Numbered from the stretch's first letter, positions 33,425 through 41,801 are shown. The stretch is 64,000 nucleotides of DNA from Clostridiales bacterium (GCA_018365455.1 JAGZJZ010000002.1:124001-188000), one strand, 5' to 3'. The notes: generated by a model from the letters alone, not told the origin. Program-made: numbers and translations.

Positions 33425-34189
33425 ATGTCAGTAACAATAAAGTCTGCAAAAGAAATTGAACTTATGAGAGAAGCTGGAAGATTACTTGAGATAACTCATA
33501 ATGAATTGGCAAAGGCGATCAAACCGGGAATATCCACCCTGGAAATCGATCAGCTTGGCGAGCAGATTATCAGAAGCTTTGGCTGTACTCCTAATTTTCT
33601 GAATTATAATGGATATCCGGCATCAATCTGCGTTTCCGTTAACGACGAAGTCGTACATGGAATTCCTTCTAAAAGCCGTATTTTACAAGAAGGAGACATC
33701 GTCAGCCTGGATGCAGGACTTATCTACAAAGGCTTTCACTCTGATGCAGCCAGAACCCATGGGGTAGGTGAAATCAGCAAGGAAGCAAAACAACTGATTG
33801 AAGTAACAAAACAGTCTTTCTTTGAGGGGATCAAATTTGCAAGGGCAGGACATCATCTGCATGAGATTTCAGCAGCGGTTCAGGCATATGCTGAGAGCTT
33901 TGGCTATGGCGTAGTCCGTGATCTGGTTGGACATGGAATAGGAACCAGCCTGCATGAGGATCCTCAGATTCCCAATTTTGCACAGAAGCGCAGAGGTATC
34001 CGCCTTCAGCCTGGAATGACCCTGGCTATTGAGCCAATGATTAATGCCGGCCGCTATGATGTAGAGTGGCTGGATGATGACTGGACGGTAGTAACAGAAG
34101 ACGGTTCCTGGTCTGCTCATTATGAAAATACCGTATTGATTACGGAAGATGAGCCTGAAATTTTAACTTTAGGCCGTATAGATGAATAA
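33425..34189 (+). CDS. map: Methionine aminopeptidase, type I
   Basis: 254 residues with the pita-bread fold metal ligands: SLDAGLIYKGFHSDAART (two Asp), GHGIGTSLHEDPQIPNF (His) and AIEPMINAG plus a final ENTVLIT glutamate. It removes the initiator methionine from new proteins. It starts 4 bp after the adk stop. Confidence 0.96.
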   Translation: MSVTIKSAKEIELMREAGRLLEITHNELAKAIKPGISTLEIDQLGEQIIRSFGCTPNFLNYNGYPASICVSVNDEVVHGIPSKSRILQEGDIVSLDAGLIYKGFHSDAARTHGVGEISKEAKQLIEVTKQSFFEGIKFARAGHHLHEISAAVQAYAESFGYGVVRDLVGHGIGTSLHEDPQIPNFAQKRRGIRLQPGMTLAIEPMINAGRYDVEWLDDDWTVVTEDGSWSAHYENTVLITEDEPEILTLGRIDE

Positions 34190-34201
34190 TGAGGGCAAAA
34201 A

Positions 34202-34468
34202 ATGGAAAGATTTGAGATAGGAATGCTGGCTATATCAAGAGCCGGTCACGATAAGGACTGTCTGTATGTAATAAGTGCCATAGATGGTGAATATGTATAT
34301 CTGACGGATGGCAGGTTAAAACCCCTGGAACATCCTAAGAAGAAGAAGACTAAGCATATCCAGGTGATCCGCATGGTTCCAGAGGAATTGTGTGGTGCAC
34401 CTATGGAGTCACTTAAAAATGAAGAGATCAAACGAGCAATTAAGCATTATCGCAATCACAGAAAATAG
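34202..34468 (+). CDS. KOW-domain RNA-binding protein, L14e-like
   Basis: The 88-residue protein has a KOW-like beta fold (FEIGMLAISRAGHDKDCLYVISAIDGEYVYLTDGRLKPLEHPKKKK) resembling the archaeal/eukaryotic L14e-L6e group, with a basic tail. It lies between map and infA in many Clostridia. Ribosome or rRNA binding is plausible from family and context but unproven. GAGGGC precedes the ATG 12 bp after map. Confidence 0.8.
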   Translation: MERFEIGMLAISRAGHDKDCLYVISAIDGEYVYLTDGRLKPLEHPKKKKTKHIQVIRMVPEELCGAPMESLKNEEIKRAIKHYRNHRK

Positions 34469-34509
34469 ATAATGTCAATCAGGTGAAGAAAGTTTCAGGA
34501 GGTTTTTAA

Positions 34510-34728
34510 ATGTCAAAAGTAGATGTTATTGAAGTAGAAGGAACTGTGTTAGAGAAATTACCAAATGCGATGTTTAAAGTAGAATTGGAAAATAAACATG
34601 TGGTATTAGCACACATCAGCGGAAAATTACGTATGAATTTTATTCGTATTCTTCCGGGTGACAAAGTTACAATCGAATTATCACCATACGATTTAGATAA
34701 AGGCCGTATTATTTGGAGAGATAAGTAA
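34510..34728 (+). CDS. infA: Translation initiation factor IF-1
   Basis: 72 residues, the standard length, a single S1-like OB fold: MSKVDVIEVEGTVLEKLPNAMFKVELENKHVVLAHISGKLRMNFIRILPGDKVTIELSPYDLDKGRIIWRDK begins and ends like other IF-1 proteins. Binds the 30S A site. CAGGAGG precedes the ATG. Confidence 0.97.
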   Translation: MSKVDVIEVEGTVLEKLPNAMFKVELENKHVVLAHISGKLRMNFIRILPGDKVTIELSPYDLDKGRIIWRDK

Positions 34729-34746
34729 AAAAAGTTAATATTTTGC

Positions 34747-34775
34747 TTGCTTTTCCAATATATTCGTGTTATAAT
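34747..34775 (+). promoter_or_regulatory. Internal promoter before rpmJ and the alpha part
   Basis: TTGCTT at 34747-34752 and TATAAT at 34770-34775 with 17-bp spacing. The short leader has two hairpins, GACACC/GGTGTC (about 34796-34814) and GCCC/GGGC (about 34823-34837), before the rpmJ ribosome binding site. Confidence 0.65.
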
Positions 34776-34865
34776 TTGAGTCGAACTTTTTGTGAAGACA
34801 CCATGTTTCGGTGTCGCAGTATGCCCAAATACCGGGCGTTAAATGGTGTGAAAGGAGGATTTACC

Positions 34866-34979
34866 ATGAAGGTTAGATCATCAGTGAAACCTATTTGCGA
34901 AAAATGCAAAATCATTAAAAGAAAAGGAAGTATCAGAGTAATCTGTGAAAATCCGAAGCACAAACAGAGACAGGGTTAA
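34866..34979 (+). CDS. rpmJ: 50S ribosomal protein L36
   Basis: 37 residues, zinc-ribbon form with Cys11, Cys14, Cys27 and His32 (ICEKCK ... VICENPKH). The longer in-frame extension upstream covers the promoter and is rejected; AAAGGAGG precedes this ATG. Confidence 0.96.
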   Translation: MKVRSSVKPICEKCKIIKRKGSIRVICENPKHKQRQG

Positions 34980-35297
34980 TTCTGTTTGTAAAAGTTTTAT
35001 TTTAGTGCGGCTGCAGCAGGACTCACCTGGGTGTGTTGTTACTGCTGATGACAATATAAAGTGGAGACTTGCTCCACCATATATTGCTTATAATACCGGA
35101 TGCATGCATACCACCTCGTTCAGTAATGGGGGGCATTCGGAAAGGTCGTATTTCAATGCGGCTGGGCAGGACCATCTATCCGTGCCTCAATTAAGGACAA
35201 TATAATTAAGATTTCGAAGGGCGCACACATTTCAGACGTGCAAAAGGCATGGGCTGCGCGGCATCGTGATCTTACAAGAAAATGGAGGAAATATTAC
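34980..35297 (+). promoter_or_regulatory. Structured gap before rpsM with duplicated blocks
   Basis: A strong hairpin at 35052-35086 pairs CAATATA with TATATTG and GTGGAG with CTCCAC, joined by a 2x2 internal loop. Two blocks recur: TGCGGCTG-GCAGGAC-like at 35006 and 35157, and GACAATATA at 35050 and 35196. No frame in this 318-bp stretch looks coding. It may hold an autogenous control element for the alpha operon (S4 is the known regulator elsewhere). Confidence 0.5.
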
Positions 35298-35666
35298 ATG
35301 GCTCGTATTGCTGGTGTAGACTTACCAAGAGAAAAACGTGTAGAAATTGGATTAACTTACATCTACGGAATCGGTAGAGTAAGCGCAACAAAAATTCTGG
35401 AATCTGCAAAGGTGAATCCTGATACTCGTGTCAGAGATTTAACGGATGAAGAAGTAGGAAGAATTCGTGACGTAATTGATGAAACACAGACTGTAGAAGG
35501 TGATTTAAGAAGAGAAATCGCTCTTAATATCAAGAGATTACAGGAAATCGGATGCTATCGTGGAATCCGTCATAGAAAAGGACTTCCGGTTCGTGGACAG
35601 AAGACAAAGACCAATGCAAGAACCAGAAAAGGTCCTAAGAGAACTGTTGCTAATAAGAAGAAATAA
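35298..35666 (+). CDS. rpsM: 30S ribosomal protein S13
   Basis: 122 residues with MARIAGVDLPREKRVEIGLTYIYGIGR and the basic C-terminal RKGLPVRGQKTKTNARTRKGPKR. Contacts the P-site tRNA and the intersubunit bridge. The frame extends to 35238, but the ATG at 35298 matches the family start and follows ATGGAGG. Confidence 0.97.
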   Translation: MARIAGVDLPREKRVEIGLTYIYGIGRVSATKILESAKVNPDTRVRDLTDEEVGRIRDVIDETQTVEGDLRREIALNIKRLQEIGCYRGIRHRKGLPVRGQKTKTNARTRKGPKRTVANKKK

Positions 35667-35727
35667 TATTGTATTTACGAAAATTATAAACTTTATTAAA
35701 GAATATGAGAAAGTAGGTTAGTTTAAA

Positions 35728-36123
35728 ATGGCTAAAAAAGTTACCAAAAAAGTGACAAAAAAGCGTGTAAAGAAAAACGTTGAACGCGGACAGGCACACA
35801 TTCAGTCATCTTTCAATAACACAATCGTAACATTAACAGATGCTGAAGGAAATGCTTTATCATGGGCAAGTGCTGGTGGTCTGGGATTTAGAGGTTCAAG
35901 GAAATCTACTCCATATGCTGCACAGATGGCAGCTGAAACAGCTACAAAAGCAGCATTAGTACATGGTCTTAAGACTGTAGATGTAATGGTTAAAGGACCA
36001 GGTTCAGGACGTGAAGCAGCGATTCGTGCTCTTCAGGCATGTGGTCTTGAAGTAACTAGTATCAGAGACGTGACTCCGGTTCCACATAATGGATGCCGTC
36101 CACCAAAACGCAGAAGAGTCTAA
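35728..36123 (+). CDS. rpsK: 30S ribosomal protein S11
   Basis: 131 residues with GQAHIQSSFNNTIVTLTDAEGNALSWASAGGLGFRGSRKSTPYAAQMAA and the C-terminal DVTPVPHNGCRPPKRRRV. Forms the platform near the E site. The ribosome binding site is weak (AAAGTAGG); a 61-bp gap follows rpsM. Confidence 0.97.
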   Translation: MAKKVTKKVTKKRVKKNVERGQAHIQSSFNNTIVTLTDAEGNALSWASAGGLGFRGSRKSTPYAAQMAAETATKAALVHGLKTVDVMVKGPGSGREAAIRALQACGLEVTSIRDVTPVPHNGCRPPKRRRV

Positions 36124-36141
36124 TAGGAGGGGTAGAGTAAG

Positions 36142-36735
36142 ATGGCAGTTAATAGAGTTCCTGTTCTTAAAAGATGTAGATCACTTGGATTAGATCCAAT
36201 TTACTTAGGAATAGATAAAAAATCCACTAGAGAATTAAAAAGAGCAAACCGTAAAATGAGTGAGTATGGTTTGCAGTTAAGAGAAAAACAGAAAGCAAAA
36301 TTCATTTATGGTGTTTTAGAAAAACCTTTCAGAAACTACTATAAAAGAGCTGAGAAAATGACGGGTATGACAGGTCCTAACCTGATGATCTTATTAGAGA
36401 CCAGATTAGACAACGTATTATTCCGTGCAGGACTTGCAAGAACTAGAAAAGAAGCTAGACAGATCGTTGACCACAAGCACGTTTTAGTAAACGGCAAACA
36501 GGTTAATATCCCTTCTTATTTAGTAAAAGCAGGCGATACTATCGAAATCAAAGAGAAATGCAAAGGTTCTCAGAGATACAAAGATATTTTAGATGCAACA
36601 AGTGGAAGACTTGTTCCTGAATGGTTAGATACTGAAGCAGAAGCTTTAAAAATTTCTGTTAAAGAAGCTCCAGCCAGAGAAGCAATTGATGTTCCAGTTG
36701 ATGAGATGCTTATCGTCGAGTTGTATTCTAAATAA
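36142..36735 (+). CDS. rpsD: 30S ribosomal protein S4
   Basis: 197 residues with the N-terminal RVPVLKRCRSLGLDP region and the S4 domain (RLDNVLFRAGLARTRKEARQIVDHKHVLVNGKQVNIPSYLVKAGD). Only one cysteine lies in the N-terminal region, so this is the zinc-free form. S4 is the known autoregulator of alpha operons. Placement inside the alpha cluster is Clostridia-like; Bacillus has it elsewhere. Confidence 0.97.
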   Translation: MAVNRVPVLKRCRSLGLDPIYLGIDKKSTRELKRANRKMSEYGLQLREKQKAKFIYGVLEKPFRNYYKRAEKMTGMTGPNLMILLETRLDNVLFRAGLARTRKEARQIVDHKHVLVNGKQVNIPSYLVKAGDTIEIKEKCKGSQRYKDILDATSGRLVPEWLDTEAEALKISVKEAPAREAIDVPVDEMLIVELYSK

Positions 36736-36794
36736 TCCTTAAAGTGATTTCGTCACCCTCAAAAAAATGATAACCCAAAGGAGGGGCTTTTATA

Positions 36795-37754
36795 GTGTTC
36801 GATTTTAATAAACCAAAAATTGAGATAGCTGAGATATCAGACGATAAGACCTACGGAAGATTTGTTGTGGAACCTTTAGAGAGAGGTTACGGAACGACGC
36901 TTGGTAATTCTCTTAGAAGAATCATGCTTTCTTCATTGCCTGGAGCTGCAGTTAGCCAGGTAAAGATTGAAGGTGTGCTGCATGAATTCAGCTCGATTCC
37001 AGGTGTAAAAGAAGATGTCACTGAGATCATTATGAACATCAAATCACTGGCGATTCAGAACAACAGTGAGACGAATGAAGCTAAGGTTGCATACATCGAA
37101 TTTGAAGGCGAAGGCGTGGTAACAGCTGCTGATATTCAGGCAGACCAGGATATTGAGATCCTCAATCCTGACTTAGTCATCGCAACTTTAAATGGTGGTG
37201 CAGACAGCAAATTATACATGGAACTTACCATTACAAAAGGCAGAGGATATGTAAGTGCTGATAAGGGTAAAAACGAAGATATGCCGATCGGTGTAATAGC
37301 AGTAGATTCTATTTATACTCCGGTAGAACGCGTTAACCTGACTGTCCAAAATACTCGTGTAGGCCAGATTACCGATTACGATAAACTGACATTAGACGTA
37401 TATACAAATGGAACATTAGCTCCTGATGAAGCAGTCAGCCTTGCAGCGAAAGTCTTAAGTGAGCATTTAAGCTTATTCATTGACTTATCAGAAAATGCGA
37501 AATCCGCAGAAGTAATGATTGAAAAAGAAGACAATGAAAAAGAAAAAGTGTTAGAAATGAACATTGACGAATTAGAGTTATCTGTTCGTTCTTACAACTG
37601 CTTAAAGAGAGCCGGTATCAATACCGTAGAAGAATTGTGTAACAGGACTTCGGAAGATATGATGAAGGTTCGTAACTTAGGACGTAAGTCTTTAGAAGAA
37701 GTATTAGGCAAATTAAAAGAACTTGGATTACAGTTGAACCCAAGCGACGAGTAG
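36795..37754 (+). CDS. rpoA: RNA polymerase subunit alpha
   Basis: 319 residues. The N-terminal dimerisation domain carries EPLERGYGTTLGNSLRRIMLSSLPG; a charged linker with EKEDNEKEKV follows; the C-terminal DNA- and activator-binding domain has ELSVRSYNCLKRAGINTVEELCNRTSEDMMKVRNLGRKSLEEV. The start is GTG after AAAGGAGG. A small GTGA/TCAC hairpin sits in the 59-bp gap before it. Confidence 0.97.
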   Translation: MFDFNKPKIEIAEISDDKTYGRFVVEPLERGYGTTLGNSLRRIMLSSLPGAAVSQVKIEGVLHEFSSIPGVKEDVTEIIMNIKSLAIQNNSETNEAKVAYIEFEGEGVVTAADIQADQDIEILNPDLVIATLNGGADSKLYMELTITKGRGYVSADKGKNEDMPIGVIAVDSIYTPVERVNLTVQNTRVGQITDYDKLTLDVYTNGTLAPDEAVSLAAKVLSEHLSLFIDLSENAKSAEVMIEKEDNEKEKVLEMNIDELELSVRSYNCLKRAGINTVEELCNRTSEDMMKVRNLGRKSLEEVLGKLKELGLQLNPSDE

Positions 37755-37769
37755 TTGCTGGGGGATACT

Positions 37770-37789
37770 TTCCCAACTTGTTTTGGGAA
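37770..37789 (+). repeat. Hairpin between rpoA and rplQ
   Basis: TTCCCAA-CTTGTT-TTGGGAA, a perfect 7-bp stem without a T-run, in the 142-bp gap; possibly an mRNA processing or stabilising element. Confidence 0.5.
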
Positions 37790-37896
37790 GGCAGCTGTGC
37801 CGGGGATTTAATAATAAAACATTATGGACAAAAAAGCATTTAGGAAGTAAGCCCGAAGAGCATTCTTAAGTGTTCCACATATGGAGGAAATTTAAA

Positions 37897-38433
37897 ATGG
37901 CAGGTTATAGAAAACTTGGAAGAACTTCCAGTCAGAGAAAAGCATTAATCAGAAACCAGGTTACAGCTTTACTCCACAATGGTAAGATCGTTACAACAGA
38001 AACCAAAGCAAAAGAAATCCGCAAAGTTGCAGAAGGCTTAATTGCTATGGCTGTTAGAGAAAGAGACAACTTTGAAACTGTTACTGTTACTGCAAAAGTA
38101 GCACGTAAAGACAAAGATGGCAAAAGAGTAAAAGAAGTTGTAGATGGTAAGAAAGTTACTGTTTATGATGAAGTTCAGAAAGAAATCAAAAAAGACAATG
38201 CTTCCAGACTTCATGCCAGAAGACAGATGTTAAAAGTACTTTATCCTGTAAAGGAAGTACCGAAGGAAGCAGCTGGTAAAAAAGCTAATGCAAAACAGGT
38301 TGATTTAGTAGATAAATTATTTACAGAGATCGCTCCTAAATATGCAGACCGTAACGGTGGTTATACAAGAATCGTAAAGATTGGCCTTCGTAAAGGTGAT
38401 GCAGCTATGGAAGTTCTGTTAGAGCTTGTATAA
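37897..38433 (+). CDS. rplQ: 50S ribosomal protein L17, long form
   Basis: The start GYRKLGRTSSQRKALIRNQVTALLHNGKIVTTETKAKEIRKVAEGLI and the end GGYTRIVKIGLRKGDAAMEVLLELV are standard L17. At 178 residues it is about 50 longer than E. coli L17; the extra part is a charged insertion (about residues 62-115: KVARKDKDGKRVKEVVDGKKV and following). Similar insertions are known in related Clostridia. The ATG at 37897 follows ATGGAGG; the upstream frame extension is not used. Confidence 0.95.
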   Translation: MAGYRKLGRTSSQRKALIRNQVTALLHNGKIVTTETKAKEIRKVAEGLIAMAVRERDNFETVTVTAKVARKDKDGKRVKEVVDGKKVTVYDEVQKEIKKDNASRLHARRQMLKVLYPVKEVPKEAAGKKANAKQVDLVDKLFTEIAPKYADRNGGYTRIVKIGLRKGDAAMEVLLELV

Positions 38434-38443
38434 GAGCATAAGA

Positions 38444-38474
38444 CTCCCGCTAGATTCATAGCGGGAGCTTTTTT
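38444..38474 (+). terminator. Terminator of the ribosomal cluster
   Basis: CTCCCGCTA-GATTCA-TAGCGGGAG followed by C and six T: a strong GC-rich stem ending the S10-spc-alpha cluster. Confidence 0.93.
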
Positions 38475-38484
38475 ACAATTGTTA

Positions 38485-38497
38485 TGAAATCGATACC
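38485..38497 (+). promoter_or_regulatory. ScrR operator 1 (own gene)
   Basis: TGAAATCGATACC matches the two sites before the sucrose PTS gene (TGAGATCGATACC, TGAGATCGATTAC) and has the central CG of LacI-type sites. It lies in the spacer of a weak TTGTTA/AATATG promoter and predicts autoregulation. Confidence 0.55.
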
Positions 38498-38537
38498 TCA
38501 AAATATGAATTTGTGTTTAAGGAAGGCAGAAAACATT

Positions 38538-39527
38538 ATGAATATCAGCGAAATAGCGGAATTAGCAGGGGTCTCCAGGGCTACGGTTTCCAGGTATTTT
38601 AATAATGGCTACATAAGTGACGAGAAAAGGGAAAAAATCCGTGATGTAATAGACAAAACTGGTTATGTACCGTCCATGTCTGCCCAGGCACTTCGTACCA
38701 AGAAGTCGAGGCTGATCGGTGTCATTGTGCCTAAGATCAGTTCAGAGTCTATCAGCAATATGGTAAATGGAATCAGCCAGATACTTACAAAAAACGGTTA
38801 TCATATATTGCTTGGCAATACGGAAAACAGTATACAAAAAGAATTGGAATATATCAATGTCTTCCGTAACAACCACGTGGATGGCATTGTATTTATTGCT
38901 ACGGTATTTACAAAAAAGCATATTGAAGAATTAAAATCCCTGGATGCACCTGTGGTGATCCTGGGTCAGGAATTGGAAGGGTATTGCAGTGTCTTTCATG
39001 ATGATTACCACGCAGCGAAGGATCTGACACAGTATATGATACAGGCAGGATGCCGTAATATCGGTTATTTGGGAGTTACCGAAAAGGATCGTGCGGTAGG
39101 TGTGGATCGTAAAGAAGGCTTCTTAAATGCACTCCAGGCGGCATATGGAGGCGTTGACAGTAAATCCATGCGTGTCTGCGAGTTTAATGCAGAATCCGGT
39201 TACCGGCAGATGAAGCAGCTTCTGGATGACAGGCCGAATCTGGATGGAGTGGTATGCGTCACAGATAGCATTGCACTTGGTGCTATCGAATGTATTAAGG
39301 AAAAAGGCCTGCGCATTCCGGAAGATATCTCTGTTGTGGGTATGGGTGACAGTCAAATCTCAAAGGTAATTACCCCAAAACTTACCACAGCCAGATATTT
39401 TTATGAGCAGAGCGGGCAGGAAGCCGCCGAAATGCTGGTAAATCTTATCGATGCAAAGGAGATCAATGTAAAAAAGCTTAAGCTGGGCTATGAGATTATG
39501 CAAAGGAATTCTGTGAGAAACAGATAA
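38538..39527 (+). CDS. scrR: LacI-family repressor of the sucrose locus
   Basis: The 329-residue protein has a LacI HTH (MNISEIAELAGVSRATVSRYFNNGYISDEKREKIRDVI) and a sugar-sensing domain (RLIGVIVPKISSESISNMVNGI; ISVVGMGDSQISKVITPKLTTA). An in-frame ATG at 38484 would add 18 residues and overlap the operator; the ATG at 38538 follows GGAAGG and begins at the HTH. Sucrose PTS and hydrolase genes follow in the same direction, so it is the likely ScrR; the inducer may be sucrose-6-phosphate or fructose. Confidence 0.83.
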   Translation: MNISEIAELAGVSRATVSRYFNNGYISDEKREKIRDVIDKTGYVPSMSAQALRTKKSRLIGVIVPKISSESISNMVNGISQILTKNGYHILLGNTENSIQKELEYINVFRNNHVDGIVFIATVFTKKHIEELKSLDAPVVILGQELEGYCSVFHDDYHAAKDLTQYMIQAGCRNIGYLGVTEKDRAVGVDRKEGFLNALQAAYGGVDSKSMRVCEFNAESGYRQMKQLLDDRPNLDGVVCVTDSIALGAIECIKEKGLRIPEDISVVGMGDSQISKVITPKLTTARYFYEQSGQEAAEMLVNLIDAKEINVKKLKLGYEIMQRNSVRNR

Positions 39528-39528
39528 G

Positions 39529-39569
39529 ATATGCCGCATGTTGAACTATAACAAATGCGGTATATTTTT
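39529..39569 (+). terminator. Terminator after scrR
   Basis: ATATGCCGCAT pairs with ATGCGGTATAT (one G-T) around a 15-nt loop and is followed by TTTT, separating scrR from the PTS operon. Confidence 0.75.
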
Positions 39570-39672
39570 GATATATGGAATTCATATTATTAGTAAAATT
39601 ACACAAAATAATTCTCTGAAATTTGGCGTAGTTTCATAATTTACATTTTTGCAAAAAGCGTGTAATATACAA

Positions 39673-39760
39673 TTATAGAAGTGAGATCGATACCATATAA
39701 TATTTCTTATAAATGTCGGGAATGTTATATGGTGTATATTCTGTAAGATATGAGATCGAT
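39673..39760 (+). promoter_or_regulatory. Sucrose operon promoter with two ScrR operators
   Basis: A TATAAT at 39696-39701 with a weak -35 (TTATAG, 39673-39678, 17 bp) carries operator TGAGATCGAT at 39682-39691 in its spacer. A second TGAGATCGAT lies at 39751-39760, 69 bp downstream. Between them CCATATAATATT (39693-39704) pairs with AATGTTATATGG (39721-39732). Two sites at this distance suggest looping repression. The rest of the 327-bp gap has no open frame. Confidence 0.55.
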
Positions 39761-39785
39761 TACACATAGAAAAGAAAGTATGGAA

Positions 39786-39800
39786 CAGAAAGCGTTTCAA
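39786..39800 (+). promoter_or_regulatory. Putative cre site for CcpA
   Basis: GAAAGCGTTTC (39788-39798) within AGAAAGCGTTTCAA resembles the catabolite-responsive element TGWNANCGNTNWCA. It lies between the promoter and the PTS gene, where a roadblock site would act. Confidence 0.5.
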
Positions 39801-39854
39801 ACTACTAATTAAGGAATAGCACAAGAAAGCTTGCGCTATTAAGGAGGTAGAAAA

Positions 39855-41801
39855 ATGGATTACAGAAAAACGGCCCGGGAGATTTACGAACAAATCGGTG
39901 GGAAGGGAAATCTAATCTCTGCAGCCCACTGTGCAACAAGGCTTCGGCTTGTCATATCCGATAATGAAAAAGCGGATAAAGAAAAGGTGGAAAATATTGA
40001 TGGGGTAAAAGGTGTCTTCTTCGCACAGGGGCAGATGCAGATTATCCTTGGAACGGGAGTGGTAAATAAAGTCTATGATGAATTTATTCAGATTGCAGAT
40101 ATTTCAGAGAGCAGTAAAGATGAGTTAAAGCAGGTTGCTGCGTCTAAAGCTAATCCATTGCAAAGGCTGATTAAGACATTAGGTGACATCTTTGTTCCGA
40201 TTATCCCGGCTATTGTAGCCAGTGGTTTTTTGATGGGAATCATGGAAGCATTGAATTTTATGGCTGCCAATGGTTTTCTGGATATTAACACCTCCAGTTC
40301 TATCTATGTGTTTGCAAAGATCTTCAGTAATACGGCATATACATTTTTACCCATTCTGATTGCGTACAGTGCAGGTAAAGTGTTTGGTGCCAATCCTTTC
40401 TTATCTGCAGTAATCGGTATGATTATGATTCACCCGGATCTGCAGAATGCCTGGACAGTGGCAACAGAGGGGGTGCAGGCAACACAGAGTGTCTGGTTTG
40501 GACTTTACAGTGTAGACATGGTAGGTTATCAGGGGCATGTCATACCGGTTATTATATCCGTATGGGTGCTTGCCCGGATTGAAAAAAGGCTTCACAAAAT
40601 CGTGCCTGCGATGTTTGATCTGTTCGTAACACCTTTGGTCAGTGTGTTTGTAACGGGACATTTAACACTTTCTATCATTGGACCAGTTTTTGTAACAGTG
40701 GAAAATGGGCTTCTCGATGGAGTACAGTGGCTGATTGCCTTGCCGCTGGGCATTGGCAGCTTTATTATGGGTGGTGCCTATGCCACAACAGTAGTAGCCG
40801 GGGTACACCACATGTATACCATTATAGATTTGGGACAAATTGCAAAATTTGGAATGACCTTCTGGCTGCCTCTTGCTTCAGCAGCGAATATGGCGCAGGG
40901 CGGTGCCACATTAGCTGTGGCGATAAAGACAAAGGATCTGAAAATAAAAGCTATGGCGGTTCCGTCAGCGTTAAGTGCATTTATGGGAATAACAGAACCT
41001 GCTATCTTCGGTGTAAACCTTCGTTTTGTGAAGCCCTTTATCATGGCGTCAATAGGAGGTGCATGCGGTGCGCTATATGCATCCGTGGTTGGGCTTGGAG
41101 CTACAGGAACAGGAGTGACCGGTATCTTTGGGATTCTCCTTTGCCTGAATCAGCCGGTGCATTATCTTATTATGATGTTAATCTCTGCTGGTACGGCGTT
41201 TGTACTGACGTGGCTGTTTGGATATAAAAATCAGGTTAAAGACTTTAATAATAGCAGAGATACCAAAGACACCAAAGATACCAAAGACACCAAAGACACC
41301 AAAGACACCAAAGACACCAAAGATACAAAGGACATCATGGAAGCATCTGAAAATAAGTCTGTTTTCAGTCCTTTGAAAGGCAGAGTCATCCCCATATCAG
41401 AAGTTCAGGATGAAACATTTGCTTCTGAAATGTTGGGAAAAGGCGTTGGGATTCTGCCGGATGGAGATCGGGTAGTTGCACCATTTGATGGCACAGTCAC
41501 TACGTTTTTTGAGACGAAACATGCCATAGGACTGACCAATTCGGACGGTCTGGAAGTTTTAATCCATGTTGGTATTGATACGGTAAATTTAAAAGGGAAA
41601 TACTTTCAGGCATTTACGAAGGAAGAGGCAGAGGTGAGGAGGGGAGATGTACTTCTTAAGTTTGACCGTAAAGGCATTGAAGAAGCCGGTTATGATGCAG
41701 CTACAATGGTAATTGTCACAAACACCGATGATTATGAAAACGTAATTTGTAAAACCGGGCAGGTGGCACAAGAACAGGATATAATTATTGAAGTTTGCTA
41801 A
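39855..41801 (+). CDS. scrA: Sucrose-type PTS EIIBCA permease
   Basis: The 648-residue protein has EIIB at the N terminus (phospho-cysteine Cys26 in AAHCATRLRL) and EIIC with about ten helices in the middle. That middle region includes GYQGHVIPVII and FMGITEPAIFGVNLRF. EIIA lies at the C terminus (phospho-histidine His571 in VLIHVGIDTV). It imports and phosphorylates the sugar; sucrose is inferred from the adjacent GH32 gene. Between EIIC and EIIA lies a tandem DTK repeat encoded by a 9-bp minisatellite. AAGGAGG precedes the ATG. Confidence 0.9.
   Translation: MDYRKTAREIYEQIGGKGNLISAAHCATRLRLVISDNEKADKEKVENIDGVKGVFFAQGQMQIILGTGVVNKVYDEFIQIADISESSKDELKQVAASKANPLQRLIKTLGDIFVPIIPAIVASGFLMGIMEALNFMAANGFLDINTSSSIYVFAKIFSNTAYTFLPILIAYSAGKVFGANPFLSAVIGMIMIHPDLQNAWTVATEGVQATQSVWFGLYSVDMVGYQGHVIPVIISVWVLARIEKRLHKIVPAMFDLFVTPLVSVFVTGHLTLSIIGPVFVTVENGLLDGVQWLIALPLGIGSFIMGGAYATTVVAGVHHMYTIIDLGQIAKFGMTFWLPLASAANMAQGGATLAVAIKTKDLKIKAMAVPSALSAFMGITEPAIFGVNLRFVKPFIMASIGGACGALYASVVGLGATGTGVTGIFGILLCLNQPVHYLIMMLISAGTAFVLTWLFGYKNQVKDFNNSRDTKDTKDTKDTKDTKDTKDTKDTKDIMEASENKSVFSPLKGRVIPISEVQDETFASEMLGKGVGILPDGDRVVAPFDGTVTTFFETKHAIGLTNSDGLEVLIHVGIDTVNLKGKYFQAFTKEEAEVRRGDVLLKFDRKGIEEAGYDAATMVIVTNTDDYENVICKTGQVAQEQDIIIEVC
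41259..41330 (+). repeat. 9-bp minisatellite inside the PTS gene (DTK x8)
   Basis: Eight tandem copies of GAYACCAAA (the last is GATACAAAG) encode eight DTK tripeptides in the linker between EIIC and EIIA. The period is a multiple of three, so copy-number change keeps the frame and alters only linker length. Confidence 0.95.
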
